DNA of 12,911 nucleotides, from contig DAOTXK010000085.1 of assembly GCA_034435395.1 (NCBI GenBank), positions 1-12,911 of the forward strand, read 5' to 3'. The stretch comes from DAOTXK01 sp034435395. Lineage in GTDB: Bacteria; Chloroflexota; Anaerolineae; Aggregatilineales; Ch27. This document shows, one piece after another, positions 6,272 to 12,911 of this stretch (the stretch's first letter is position 1; every line of letters starts with the position of its first letter). Position numbers and translations under genes: made by a program. A model generated the notes under the pieces. The model did no database searches. It was not told where the DNA came from and saw nothing but the letters and a program-made list of their open reading frames with translations.

Positions 6272-8473
6272 ATGCCCATGCCCAAGCGCAGACTGCCCGA
6301 CCTGGAACAGACCCTCGGCGACCTGGTGCTGGACCTGCTGCGCGCGCCTCGCGCCTTCCCGGAGCTGGTCCGCAGCGCCCCGCTCGACCAGCGCGGCGAC
6401 TACTCGGCCAACGCCGTTCGCGTCACCCAGCACTATACCTCGGCGCTGCTGGCCTACGGCTTTGACGAAATGCACGAGGAACTGCAACAAACCGCCGAAT
6501 GGTTCGCCGTGCCCTTCCCCAACGAGCACCACGCCCGCGTCGACTCGGTGGAGATGACCCGGCTGGAGGCGCTGCTGCTGCTGGGCGCGCCGGAGGAGTT
6601 TATCACCCCGCGCCTGGAACAACTGGCCCGCCAGCGGTCCATCGAGGGCGATCATTTTATCATCGAGGGGCGGGGCGGCGATTTCGACACGCTGTGGGCG
6701 CTTAAAGTCATGCTGCTGGCCGACGAGCGCGGCCTGCTCCACAACCTGGTGGACCGGGAACAGCTTCGCCAGCTGGTCGGGCGGCTGATCCCCAGTACCA
6801 CCCGCCACAAAGACCTGGCGCTGGCCCTGCGGCTGCGCCACGAACTGGCGGGCCGGTTACGCCAGACCCAGGTACAGACCCTCAACCGGCTGATTGATGT
6901 CGCCGACCGGTCGGGTGGCGTGTGGGGCCTGGACCGGGACATGCTGTGGATCGCGGAGTACATGCACCAGCAGCAACTCTCGCCCGGCGACTTCGCCAAC
7001 CACCGGGAGGCGCTGCGCGAGATGATCATCAGCACCTGCTACGTCATCGAGAACCTGATGCCGCTCGCGCCCGAATATCCGGAGCTGGAAGCGCCACTGT
7101 GCCGGGCGATGGAGCTATGGTGGGGCGTCATCCATGGCCGGAGCACCCTGCATACCCTGGGGGCGTTGTTCCCCTCGCCCTACGACTATCTCATGATCCT
7201 GACCCGCACGCTGGTCGCCGCCCGCGCCTACCTGGACGCGCCGCTCATCCAGTGGGGGGCGGCCCACGTCCACCGCAAGCTGGCCGAGCAGGAGCTGGAG
7301 CGGGTCGAGCCGCCCGACCGCGACAGCATCCGCAAGGCGCTGCGCAACTGGCTGCGCGTGGACCTGGACGGCGCGCCGGAGCGGCTGCGCCTGGGCATGT
7401 CCGATACTGACATCGTGCGCGTCAAACCCCGCGTGTGGAACCCGATGTACCCCGACGAAGGCGCGGTGCAGATTCCCTACGCCGACTCGCTGATCGTCAA
7501 GTTCGGGCCGTTGGACGAGGTCAACCGCGAGCGCGAGAACTACAACCGCCTGCCGGCCAGCATCCGCCACTGTTTCGCCCGCCTGCCGGACCCCAGCTTC
7601 ACCGACGAGAGCGGGCGCGCCTTCCTGATCCTGCAAGACCTCCACCGCTACCTGACGCTGGAGGAAATCCTGCGCCGCATCCCCCAGGCGCGCGAGACCG
7701 TCACCCGCGAACTCGGCCCCTTCCTGCTGGGGATGCACCTGGGCCAGACGCGTAATCCCCGCCCCGGCCCCTACGGCCTGCTGTGGGAGCTGTACCTGCT
7801 GCCCATGCAGGAACACGTGGGCCGCATCTTCGCCTACATCCAGGATCACAGCCTGCTGGACGGCCAGCCGGCCGCCGAGCAAAAGGCCGAGGACCTCAAG
7901 CGCCGCCTGCTGGACCTGATCGGCGACCTGGTGCGCCACCAGCTGGCCCTGGAAGGTTTCCCCATGGCCCATATGCACGGCGACCTGCACTCGCGCAACA
8001 TCCTGGTGCGGCGGCTGCGGCGGCACGAACGCCCCAGCGACGACACCGAACTGGACTTTAAGCTGATCGACCTGGAGAAGTTCCGCCTCAACGGCGACGC
8101 CGCCCTCGACGCCGGGGAACTGCTGGCCGACCTCCAGCTGGCCCGCGCCACCCTCAAGGGGACCAGCGACCGCCGCCCGCTGGAGGAGCTTAGCGAGGCG
8201 GTGGCCCGCGCCTATGCCGACTTCGCCCGCCAGCGCGGCGACCAGACCTTCCCCATCCGGCTGGACCTGGCCCAGGCCCGCGCCCTGATCCGCGTGGCCA
8301 AAGGCCGCACCAAGTTCGGGGTGGCCGCGCTGCTGGAGAGCCGCCGCTCCCCGGCCATCGGCGTGGCCTACGAGGTGCTGGACCTGGCCGGGGAGGCCGT
8401 CGAACATCTGGAGCAGGCCCTCGCCGCGCTCAAATACCGCGACACCCCCGGCCTGGCCAGCGCGGTGGGATAG
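6272..8473 (+). CDS. Alpha/alpha-toroid-like domain fused to an APH-like kinase
   Basis: A 733-residue cytosolic protein with no signal peptide or membrane segment. Residues about 1-350 are almost entirely helical. Repeated units of the form D-F-D-T-L-W-A-L-K-V-M-L-L-A (about residues 137-150) resemble the alpha/alpha toroid of terpenoid cyclases and related proteins, but I see no cyclase catalytic motif and no LanC zinc residues. Residues about 390-700 form an aminoglycoside-phosphotransferase/choline-kinase-type kinase. Lys410 in L-I-V-K-F-G is the ATP-binding lysine. M-H-G-D-L-H-S-R-N-I-L contains the catalytic Asp571 and metal-binding Asn576, and L-I-D-L-E-K carries the second metal-binding Asp600. 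All key kinase residues are present, so phosphotransfer to a small molecule or protein is likely, with substrate unknown. The start is ATG 6272 with AGG 9 bases upstream; ATG 6278 is an alternative. It lies 82 bases upstream of the TIR-STAND gene on the same strand, so the two may act together. Confidence 0.8.
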   Translation: MPMPKRRLPDLEQTLGDLVLDLLRAPRAFPELVRSAPLDQRGDYSANAVRVTQHYTSALLAYGFDEMHEELQQTAEWFAVPFPNEHHARVDSVEMTRLEALLLLGAPEEFITPRLEQLARQRSIEGDHFIIEGRGGDFDTLWALKVMLLADERGLLHNLVDREQLRQLVGRLIPSTTRHKDLALALRLRHELAGRLRQTQVQTLNRLIDVADRSGGVWGLDRDMLWIAEYMHQQQLSPGDFANHREALREMIISTCYVIENLMPLAPEYPELEAPLCRAMELWWGVIHGRSTLHTLGALFPSPYDYLMILTRTLVAARAYLDAPLIQWGAAHVHRKLAEQELERVEPPDRDSIRKALRNWLRVDLDGAPERLRLGMSDTDIVRVKPRVWNPMYPDEGAVQIPYADSLIVKFGPLDEVNRERENYNRLPASIRHCFARLPDPSFTDESGRAFLILQDLHRYLTLEEILRRIPQARETVTRELGPFLLGMHLGQTRNPRPGPYGLLWELYLLPMQEHVGRIFAYIQDHSLLDGQPAAEQKAEDLKRRLLDLIGDLVRHQLALEGFPMAHMHGDLHSRNILVRRLRRHERPSDDTELDFKLIDLEKFRLNGDAALDAGELLADLQLARATLKGTSDRRPLEELSEAVARAYADFARQRGDQTFPIRLDLAQARALIRVAKGRTKFGVAALLESRRSPAIGVAYEVLDLAGEAVEHLEQALAALKYRDTPGLASAVG

Positions 8474-8498
8474 GCAACCGGTCGGCCCTGCCGGATGG

Positions 8499-8527
8499 TT
8501 GACCCCTTACCCCAGTGGGATTATGAT
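8499..8527 (+). promoter_or_regulatory. Near-consensus sigma70-type promoter for the TIR-STAND gene
   Basis: TTGACC (8499-8504, 5 of 6 to the -35 consensus), a 17-base spacer and TATGAT (8522-8527, 5 of 6 to the -10 consensus). Transcription would begin near 8534, leaving about 22 bases of leader that include the Shine-Dalgarno at 8543-8547. It lies in the 82-base gap after the toroid-kinase gene, so the receptor can be expressed separately from it. Confidence 0.75.
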
Positions 8528-8542
8528 CAGGGCGACGCTGCC

Positions 8543-8547
8543 GGAGG
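8543..8547 (+). promoter_or_regulatory. Ribosome-binding site that fixes the TIR-STAND start
   Basis: GGAGG within GGAGGGG lies 8 bases before ATG 8556. The longer in-frame opening at 8499 would start inside the -35 element of the promoter and has no ribosome-binding site, so 8556 is the start. From there the protein opens with M-P-T-I-F-I-S-H-S-S, the first strand of a TIR domain. Confidence 0.8.
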
Positions 8548-8555
8548 GGAATTCC

Positions 8556-11252
8556 ATGCCCACCATTTTCATCAGCCACAGCTCACAGGATGACACCGCC
8601 GTCACCCGCCTCCACGACGCCCTGGAAGCGGCGAGGATCGACGCCTGGGTGGATCACATTGATGGCATCCAAGAGGGCGACAACTGGAATCGCTCCATTC
8701 AGGCGGCCCTCAACACCTGCAACGCAGGACTGTTCGTCCTTTCGCCGGATTCCGTCCGATCTGAGGAATGCGAGGGCGAGTACCGCCACCTCCTCAAGCT
8801 GGGCAAGCCGCTCTATACGGCGCTGATTCGTGTGGTGCCGGACGAAGACTTCCCCTACCGACTTGGCATCATCCAGTACGCCGACCTGACCGCCGACTTT
8901 GACGGCGGCGTGAAGGCCCTGATCGCCGCCATCACCGGGCGGCGCGACCTGGACACCGCCGTGCCAGCCGTGAAGCGCGTCCGCCCGATCACCGGCCACA
9001 TCCCCCGTCCCCTGAGGCAGACCCCCATCCGCGGGCGCGACGACGACCTGCGCCAAATCCGCGACATGCTGCTCAATGGTCCCACCTGTATCCTCGAGGT
9101 GGGCGGGAGGGGCAAGTCGCGGCTGGCGGCGGAGATCGCCCTGACCAGCGCCGACGTGGACGGCGCGATCTGGCACACCGCCAGCGATGTCTCCCTGCCC
9201 GACGATGTGCTCGACCTGCTCAAGCAGCACTTTGATCTGGAGCCGACCGCCCCGCCCGCCAAGGCCCTGGACCGGCTGCGGAATGGCCGCTGGCTGGTGG
9301 TGCTGGATAACGCCGAAGCCGTGCCGGAAGCCCGCCGCGCCGATTACATCGCCCTGGTGGACGACCTGAGCGACGCCGGGGCGCAGGTGCTGCTCACCAG
9401 CCGCCTGGAATGGGCGGACACCCTGTGGTGGGGGCGTTTCACCCCCCCGACCCTGCCGCGGGAGGCCGCCTGCCAGATCGCCCGCGACATGGGCGCGGCC
9501 TTCGGCGTGAAGGTTGACATGGACGCCTGGGCCGAAAAAATCGCCAGCGCCGCCCGCTGCCATCCCGGCCTGATCGAGCAGGCGGTGGGGCTGCTGGTCA
9601 GGCGCTCGCCGGAGAAGGTGATGGCGGACCTGGAAGCGCTGCGCGGCCAGAAGATTGAGGAGGCGCTTAAGGGGTTTATCCACCGCTCGGTGGACCAGAT
9701 GACGGCGGAAAACGGCCCGGCGGCGGAGGGCCTGCTGCGGCGGCTGCTGGTGTTCCGCCGTGGCTTCTGGCCGGAGGCGGCGCTGGCCGTCCTGAGCATG
9801 GCGGACGACGACGCGCTGTACGACGGCCTGGACGTGTTACAAAGCTGGAAGTTCGCGACCATGGCTGTGACGGATGGCCGGACGCGCTACGACATAAACC
9901 CGCTGGTCATCGACGCGCTGGGCGGCGAGACGGACGAGGCCGCCCGCCGCGCCCACTACGATTACTACAAGGCCCTGGCGCGGGAGCACCACCGGCGGCA
10001 GGACTACGCGGGCCTGGACCCCGATTCGGAGAACCTGGCGGCGGCCTTCGAGTGGGCGTTTGCGGCGGGCCATTACAAGGACGCTTACTGGCTGGCCAGC
10101 GCCTGCGCCGACTTTCTGCGTAACCGGGGCCGCTTCCGCCAGCGAATGGAGTGGACGGAGCGCGTCGCGGAAAAATTGAAGGACGCGGCGGACGACTACC
10201 TGCGCGGCGCGGTGCTCAACAGCCTGGGCATCGCCTACGCCGACCTGGCTCAGGTCGAAGACCGGGCCGCCAACCTGCGCCGGGCGGTGGCCGCCTACAC
10301 CGGGGCTTTGCGCTTCTGCACCCCCGAGGCCGCCCCGCTTAACGAACGCATCGCGTTCGCCTACGCCACGACGCAGAACAACCTGGGCATCGCCTACGCC
10401 GACCTGGCTCAGGTCGAAGACCGGGCCGCCAACCTGCGCCGGGCGGTCGACGCCTTCACCGGGGCTTTGCGCTTCTACACCCCCGAGGCCGCCCCGCTTA
10501 ACGAACGCATCGCGTTCGCCTATGCCATGACGCAGAACAACCTGGGGACTGCCTACGCCGACCTGGCTCAGGTCGAAGACCGGGCGGCCAACCTGCGCCG
10601 GGCGGTGGCCGCCTTCACCGGGGCTTTGCGCTTCCTCACGCCGGAAGCCGCCCCGCTCGACTACGCCATGACGCAAAACAACCTGGGCATCGCCTACCGC
10701 AACCTGTCAGAAGTCGAAGACCGGGCGGCCAACCTGCGCCGGGCCGTGGACGCCTACGCCGAGGCTTTGCGCTTTTACACGCCGGAGGCCGCCCCGCTGG
10801 ATTACGCCATGACGCAGAACAACCTGGGGGCTGCCTACCGCGACCTGTCGGAAGTCGAAGACCGGGCGGCCCACCTGCGCCAGGCGGTCGCCGCCTTCAC
10901 CGAGGCTTTGCGCTTTCACACGCCGGAAGCCGCCCCGCTCGCTTATGCCACGACGCAGTACAACCTGGGCAATGCCTATCTCGACCTAGCGCAACTCGAA
11001 GACCGGGCCGCCAACCTGCGCCGGGCGGTCGACGCCTTCATCGAGGCTTTGCGCTTCTACACCCCCGAGGCCGCCCCGCTCGCTTACGCCACGACGCAGC
11101 ATGGTCTCGGCATCGTCCAGAAGGAGCTGGGCGACCTGCCCGCCGCCGTGGCCTGCTGGCAGGAGGCGGAACGTTACTACCGGCAGATGGGCGCGGTGGA
11201 CGACGCGGACCTGATGCTCCAATGGATCGCCAGGGCGGAGGGGGGCCAGTAG
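8556..11252 (+). CDS. TIR-STAND (NB-ARC-like) NTPase-TPR protein, NLR-like receptor
   Basis: An 898-residue cytosolic protein with the effector-switch-sensor layout of bacterial NLR-like immune proteins. A TIR domain occupies residues 1 to about 130. I-F-I-S-H-S-S opens it and a BB-loop-like D-G-I-Q-E-G-D follows at 36-42. S-E-E-C-E-G-E-Y puts the presumed NAD-cleaving glutamate at 75. The STAND NTPase begins at I-R-G-R-D-D-D-L (158-165). The P-loop is E-V-G-G-R-G-K-S (181-188), where Glu replaces the usual first Gly but Lys187 and Ser188 remain. Walker B is W-L-V-V-L-D-N (246-252, Asp251), the sensor motif is V-L-L-T-S-R (278-283), and C-H-P-G-L (335-339) stands where G-L-P-L is usual. A winged-helix-like region follows to about 460, then TPR-type helices, with six close repeats at 556-849 and a final divergent unit. 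By family knowledge, ligand sensing would drive oligomerisation and TIR NADase activity; the ligand is unknown. It has its own promoter, and a REP-like array follows. Confidence 0.92.
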   Translation: MPTIFISHSSQDDTAVTRLHDALEAARIDAWVDHIDGIQEGDNWNRSIQAALNTCNAGLFVLSPDSVRSEECEGEYRHLLKLGKPLYTALIRVVPDEDFPYRLGIIQYADLTADFDGGVKALIAAITGRRDLDTAVPAVKRVRPITGHIPRPLRQTPIRGRDDDLRQIRDMLLNGPTCILEVGGRGKSRLAAEIALTSADVDGAIWHTASDVSLPDDVLDLLKQHFDLEPTAPPAKALDRLRNGRWLVVLDNAEAVPEARRADYIALVDDLSDAGAQVLLTSRLEWADTLWWGRFTPPTLPREAACQIARDMGAAFGVKVDMDAWAEKIASAARCHPGLIEQAVGLLVRRSPEKVMADLEALRGQKIEEALKGFIHRSVDQMTAENGPAAEGLLRRLLVFRRGFWPEAALAVLSMADDDALYDGLDVLQSWKFATMAVTDGRTRYDINPLVIDALGGETDEAARRAHYDYYKALAREHHRRQDYAGLDPDSENLAAAFEWAFAAGHYKDAYWLASACADFLRNRGRFRQRMEWTERVAEKLKDAADDYLRGAVLNSLGIAYADLAQVEDRAANLRRAVAAYTGALRFCTPEAAPLNERIAFAYATTQNNLGIAYADLAQVEDRAANLRRAVDAFTGALRFYTPEAAPLNERIAFAYAMTQNNLGTAYADLAQVEDRAANLRRAVAAFTGALRFLTPEAAPLDYAMTQNNLGIAYRNLSEVEDRAANLRRAVDAYAEALRFYTPEAAPLDYAMTQNNLGAAYRDLSEVEDRAAHLRQAVAAFTEALRFHTPEAAPLAYATTQYNLGNAYLDLAQLEDRAANLRRAVDAFIEALRFYTPEAAPLAYATTQHGLGIVQKELGDLPAAVACWQEAERYYRQMGAVDDADLMLQWIARAEGGQ
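10221..11102 (+). repeat. Six tandem TPR-coding repeats inside the TIR-STAND gene
   Basis: Six units start at 10221, 10380, 10539, 10680, 10821 and 10962. The first two are 159 bases (53 residues) long. The third to sixth are 141 bases (47 residues) long, as they lack the six-residue insert within L-N-E-R-I-A-F-A-Y-A and have L-D-Y-A or L-A-Y-A instead. Units one and two differ at 7 of 159 bases by direct comparison, and the third shares long identical runs with them. Conserved cores are E-D-R-A-A-N-L-R-R-A-V and F-x-T-P-E-A-A-P-L. This indicates recent unit duplication inside the sensor domain. Confidence 0.9.
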
Positions 11253-11253
11253 C

Positions 11254-11269
11254 CGCCAGCGCGCTGGCG
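11254..11269. repeat. Perfect 16-bp palindrome just after the TIR-STAND stop
   Basis: CGCCAGCGCGCTGGCG is its own reverse complement and begins 2 bases after the stop codon at 11250-11252. It abuts the first REP-like element. It could fold into a GC stem at the end of the message or bind a dimeric protein. No T-tract follows, so it is not a normal intrinsic terminator. Confidence 0.5.
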
Positions 11270-11546
11270 TCGCGATTCACCGCGCCGCTACCACCCGGCG
11301 AGTCGTAGCAACCCCGCCGCGATTCATCGCGCCGCCACCACGCGCCATTCCGTAGCGGCGGCATGAATGCCGACGCCATACGCTGCGCAACCCCGTCGCG
11401 ATTCACCGCGCCGCTACCACGCGCCATTCCGTAGCGGCGGCATGAATGCCGACGCCATGCGCTGCGCAACCCCGCCGCGATTCATCGCGCCGCTACCGCC
11501 CGGCGAGTCGTAGCAACCCCGCCGCAATTCATCGCGCCGCCACCAC
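11268..11546. repeat. Array of seven REP-like hairpin elements
   Basis: Five A elements (11268-11294, 11315-11341, 11394-11420, 11473-11499, 11520-11546) and two B elements (11351-11377, 11430-11456) belong to one family in opposite orientation. On its own strand each begins GTAGCGGCG (or GTGGCGGCG) and continues into a hairpin whose centre is ATGAAT, with arms CGCGAT/ATCGCG in A (read on minus) and CGGCAT/ATGCCG in B (read on plus). The A elements start at intervals of 47, 79, 79 and 47 bases, so the array is close to mirror-symmetric. The two B-containing spacers are nearly identical, as are the two short outer spacers. It fills the gap between two convergent genes. It resembles REP/MITE-like intergenic repeats of other bacteria; no transposase is nearby. 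Confidence 0.85.
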
Positions 11547-12065
11547 CCAGCGGGCATCGGCGCGCAGCGGGTCCAGCGCCGGGTCGGTCTCCGCCCAGAT
11601 GCGCAGGCGGGGGGCCGCCGCCAGGCCCGCCTCCAGCGCCGCGAACGCCTCGCCCAGCCGCCCCGCCGCCACCAGCGCCCCGATCAGGTGGCGGTGCACC
11701 GTCGGCTCGTCGGGGGCCAGGTCGGCGGCGGCCCGGTAGGCGTGGAGCGCCGCGTCGATCTGCCCCGCCTGCTGGTGGCAGCGCCCCAGGTTGAGGTGGG
11801 CCTCGGCGAAGCCGAAGTCGAGCTGGATCGCCCGGTTCAGGGAGGCTTCCGCGTCGGCCAGCCGCCCGGCTTCCAGCTGAGCCAGGCCGAGCTGGTTATA
11901 CAGGCGGGCGTCCGCCGGCTCGATCAACACCAGGCGGCGGTAGAAGGCGATGGGGTCTTCCCCGCTGGCCAGGATGTAAACGTAGGCGCGGGTGCCGTCG
12001 GGCACAGCCGCCGGGGGCGTCAGATACACCGTGCCATTGCCAAAAACGCCGATGTGGAAGGGCAT
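11529..12065 (-). CDS. Small TPR-repeat protein
   Basis: A protein of about 178 residues counted from ATG 12065 (GAGAG 8 bases upstream); GTG 12074 would add three residues. The first 45 residues are a beta-rich region with no recognised domain (M-P-F-H-I-G-V-F-G-N-G-T-V-Y-L-T). TPR helices follow. L-Y-N-Q-L-G-L-A-Q-L-E-A-G-R-L-A-D-A-E-A and H-L-N-L-G-R-C-H-Q-Q-A-G-Q-I-D-A-A-L-H-A-Y show the W/L-G-Y-A-F pattern of about three units. It is a likely protein-interaction scaffold. It lies 92 bases downstream of a SUMF1-fold gene on the same strand and converges on the TIR-STAND gene. Its last codons (V-V-A-A-R and the stop) lie inside the final REP-like element, so the native C-terminus may have been replaced. 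Function is not recognised beyond the repeats. Confidence 0.75.
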   Translation of the reverse strand: MPFHIGVFGNGTVYLTPPAAVPDGTRAYVYILASGEDPIAFYRRLVLIEPADARLYNQLGLAQLEAGRLADAEASLNRAIQLDFGFAEAHLNLGRCHQQAGQIDAALHAYRAAADLAPDEPTVHRHLIGALVAAGRLGEAFAALEAGLAAAPRLRIWAETDPALDPLRADARWVVAAR

Positions 12066-12118
12066 ACGAATCACTCTCAGCCGGTCAGGAGGATAGCCGC
12101 AGGACCCAACAGGGGGAG

Positions 12119-12124
12119 ATTATA
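12119..12124 (-). promoter_or_regulatory. Possible -10 element for the small TPR gene
   Basis: On the minus strand this is a perfect TATAAT, 53 bases before the ATG at 12065. No convincing -35 hexamer is found 16-18 bases upstream, so the promoter would be weak, activator-dependent or spurious. The rest of 12066-12157 holds nothing else I can identify. Confidence 0.35.
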
Positions 12125-12157
12125 CCCGGCGCGGAACCAATCCGCCGCCGCGCTGCG

Positions 12158-12911
12158 TCAGCCGGGGATGGCCGCGATTGCCGGCGCGCCGCACACCCGA
12201 AACCCGCTGCTGTAGGATCGGAGGTGGGGGAGCCGGTGGTAACGGTGCGCGCCGCGCGCGTCCTGCCGGGCGCTGTCCCACGATCCGCCCCGCACCACCC
12301 GCGCCGCATCACCCTGGGGCGCGTCGTCCGCCGCTGCGATGCCGTCGGCGTAGTTCCAGAAGGGATACCTGGTCAGGCACCATTCCCAGACGCCCCCGGC
12401 CATATCCGCGCAGCCGTAGGGGCTGTCCCCCGCCGGGGAGAACTGCCCCACCGGCGTCGTCCGCCTGAGGCCGCGTTCCTCCGTGTTACACCTCGTTTGG
12501 TCGAACCGGTCGCCCCAGGGGTAGATGCGCCCGTCGGTTCCCCGCGCCGCCTTCTCCCATTCGGCTTCGGTGGGCAGACGGATATTCCACCCCGCCAGCA
12601 CGGGCGACCGACCGCCCGCCCTCACGATCTGCGCCGTCAACCATTGGGTGTAGGCCCACGCCTCGTACCACGACACGCCCACCACCGGCAGGCGTGGGTT
12701 CCCCGTCCACCGGTCTTCGCCCCATTTTTCCGGATGGACGATGCCCTTCCCCTCCCGCCATGCCCACCCGGCGTCCGTCCACCAGCGCGATTCCTGATAG
12801 CCGCCCCCCTCCACAAAGCCCCGGTACTCGGCCACCGTCACCGGATACTGGCCGATCAGGTACGCCGGCAGGGTGACGGTGATCTGGGGAAGCTCGACCG
12901 CGGCCCAGTCC
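12158..12911 (-). CDS. SUMF1/formylglycine-generating-enzyme-fold protein, 3' part only
   Basis: The frame is open to the right edge of the window, so the true start lies outside. The GTG at 12841 is internal, because the codons before it continue the fold (L-P-A-Y-L-I-G-Q-Y-P-V-T-V-A-E-Y). About 250 residues are present. Family signatures appear in order: I-G-Q-Y-P-V-T, P-V-V-G-V-S-W-Y-E-A, R-L-P-T-E-A-E-W-E-K-A, Y-P-W-G, D-M-A-G-G-V-W-E-W (D-M-A-G-N in most relatives), V-R-G-G-S-W and G-F-R-V. The paired active-site cysteines of true formylglycine-generating enzymes, normally between R-G-G-S-W and G-F-R, are absent; the stretch reads D-S-A-R-Q-D-A-R-G-A-H-R-Y-H-R. Sulfatase activation is therefore unlikely. 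The fold is also used by EgtB-like enzymes and as a ligand-binding module fused to signalling domains, and the missing N-terminal part would decide. It lies upstream of the small TPR gene on the same strand. Confidence 0.85.
   Translation of the reverse strand, partial: DWAAVELPQITVTLPAYLIGQYPVTVAEYRGFVEGGGYQESRWWTDAGWAWREGKGIVHPEKWGEDRWTGNPRLPVVGVSWYEAWAYTQWLTAQIVRAGGRSPVLAGWNIRLPTEAEWEKAARGTDGRIYPWGDRFDQTRCNTEERGLRRTTPVGQFSPAGDSPYGCADMAGGVWEWCLTRYPFWNYADGIAAADDAPQGDAARVVRGGSWDSARQDARGAHRYHRLPHLRSYSSGFRVCGAPAIAAIPG

Noticed and set aside
7115..8407. Minus-strand open frame of 430 codons opposite the toroid-kinase gene
   Set aside because: The plus strand carries all kinase catalytic residues, while the minus-strand product is low-complexity Gly/Gln/Val-rich shadow sequence.
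8474..8498. Possible terminator hairpin after the toroid-kinase gene
   Set aside because: Only a 4-bp plus 3-bp broken stem can be drawn and no T-tract follows.
11268..11546. CRISPR-like array
   Set aside because: The repeats are short, are present in both orientations, and have spacers that are themselves repeated. There are no unique spacers and no cas genes.

Overview
The window is GC-rich DNA with dense bacterial coding, frequent Shine-Dalgarno sequences and sigma70-type promoters. Three things suggest a member of the Chloroflexota (Anaerolineae or relatives): the strong G+C bias, a TIR-STAND-TPR receptor whose TPR units have the A-N-L-R-R-A ... L-R-F-x-T-P-E-A-A-P-L ... T-Q-N-N-L-G signature, and short intergenic elements of the GTAGCGGCG...ATGAAT... 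type. This assignment is inferred from style; there is no marker gene in the window.

Layout. Positions 1-284 have no gene I can support, only two inverted repeats. A secreted alpha/beta hydrolase of the tripeptidyl-aminopeptidase/proline-iminopeptidase type (285-1817) is followed by a rho-independent terminator. A promoter then leads into a short co-directional group: an exported M15-like metallopeptidase candidate (1953-2747), an 86-residue zinc-ribbon protein overlapping it by ATGA (2744-3004), and a DUF4037-type nucleotidyltransferase broken by a one-base frameshift (3117-3978). Two minus-strand genes follow, probably for sugar or polysaccharide biosynthesis: a DegT/DnrJ/EryC1/StrS aminotransferase (4886-6031) and a family-2 glycosyltransferase (3992-4879). 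They are 6 bases apart and share a good promoter at 6086-6114.

The most interesting part is 6272-11252. A 733-residue protein combines an N-terminal all-helical region that looks like an alpha/alpha-toroid with a C-terminal APH/choline-kinase-like phosphotransferase. It lies directly upstream of an 898-residue TIR-STAND NTPase-TPR protein, which has its own near-consensus promoter (8499-8527). The second protein has the architecture of bacterial NLR-like immune receptors: a TIR NADase effector, an ATPase switch and a repeat sensor. Its sensor holds six highly similar tandem repeats, the first two about 96% identical in DNA. The pair is a candidate for an undescribed defence or signalling module; this is inference from domain content and adjacency.

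After the receptor gene is a compact array of seven REP-like hairpin elements (11268-11546). The last copy supplies the 3' end and stop codon of a convergent small TPR gene (11529-12065). At the right edge, on the minus strand, is the 3' part of a SUMF1/formylglycine-generating-enzyme-fold gene that continues beyond the window. No tRNA, rRNA, CRISPR array or transposase was found.
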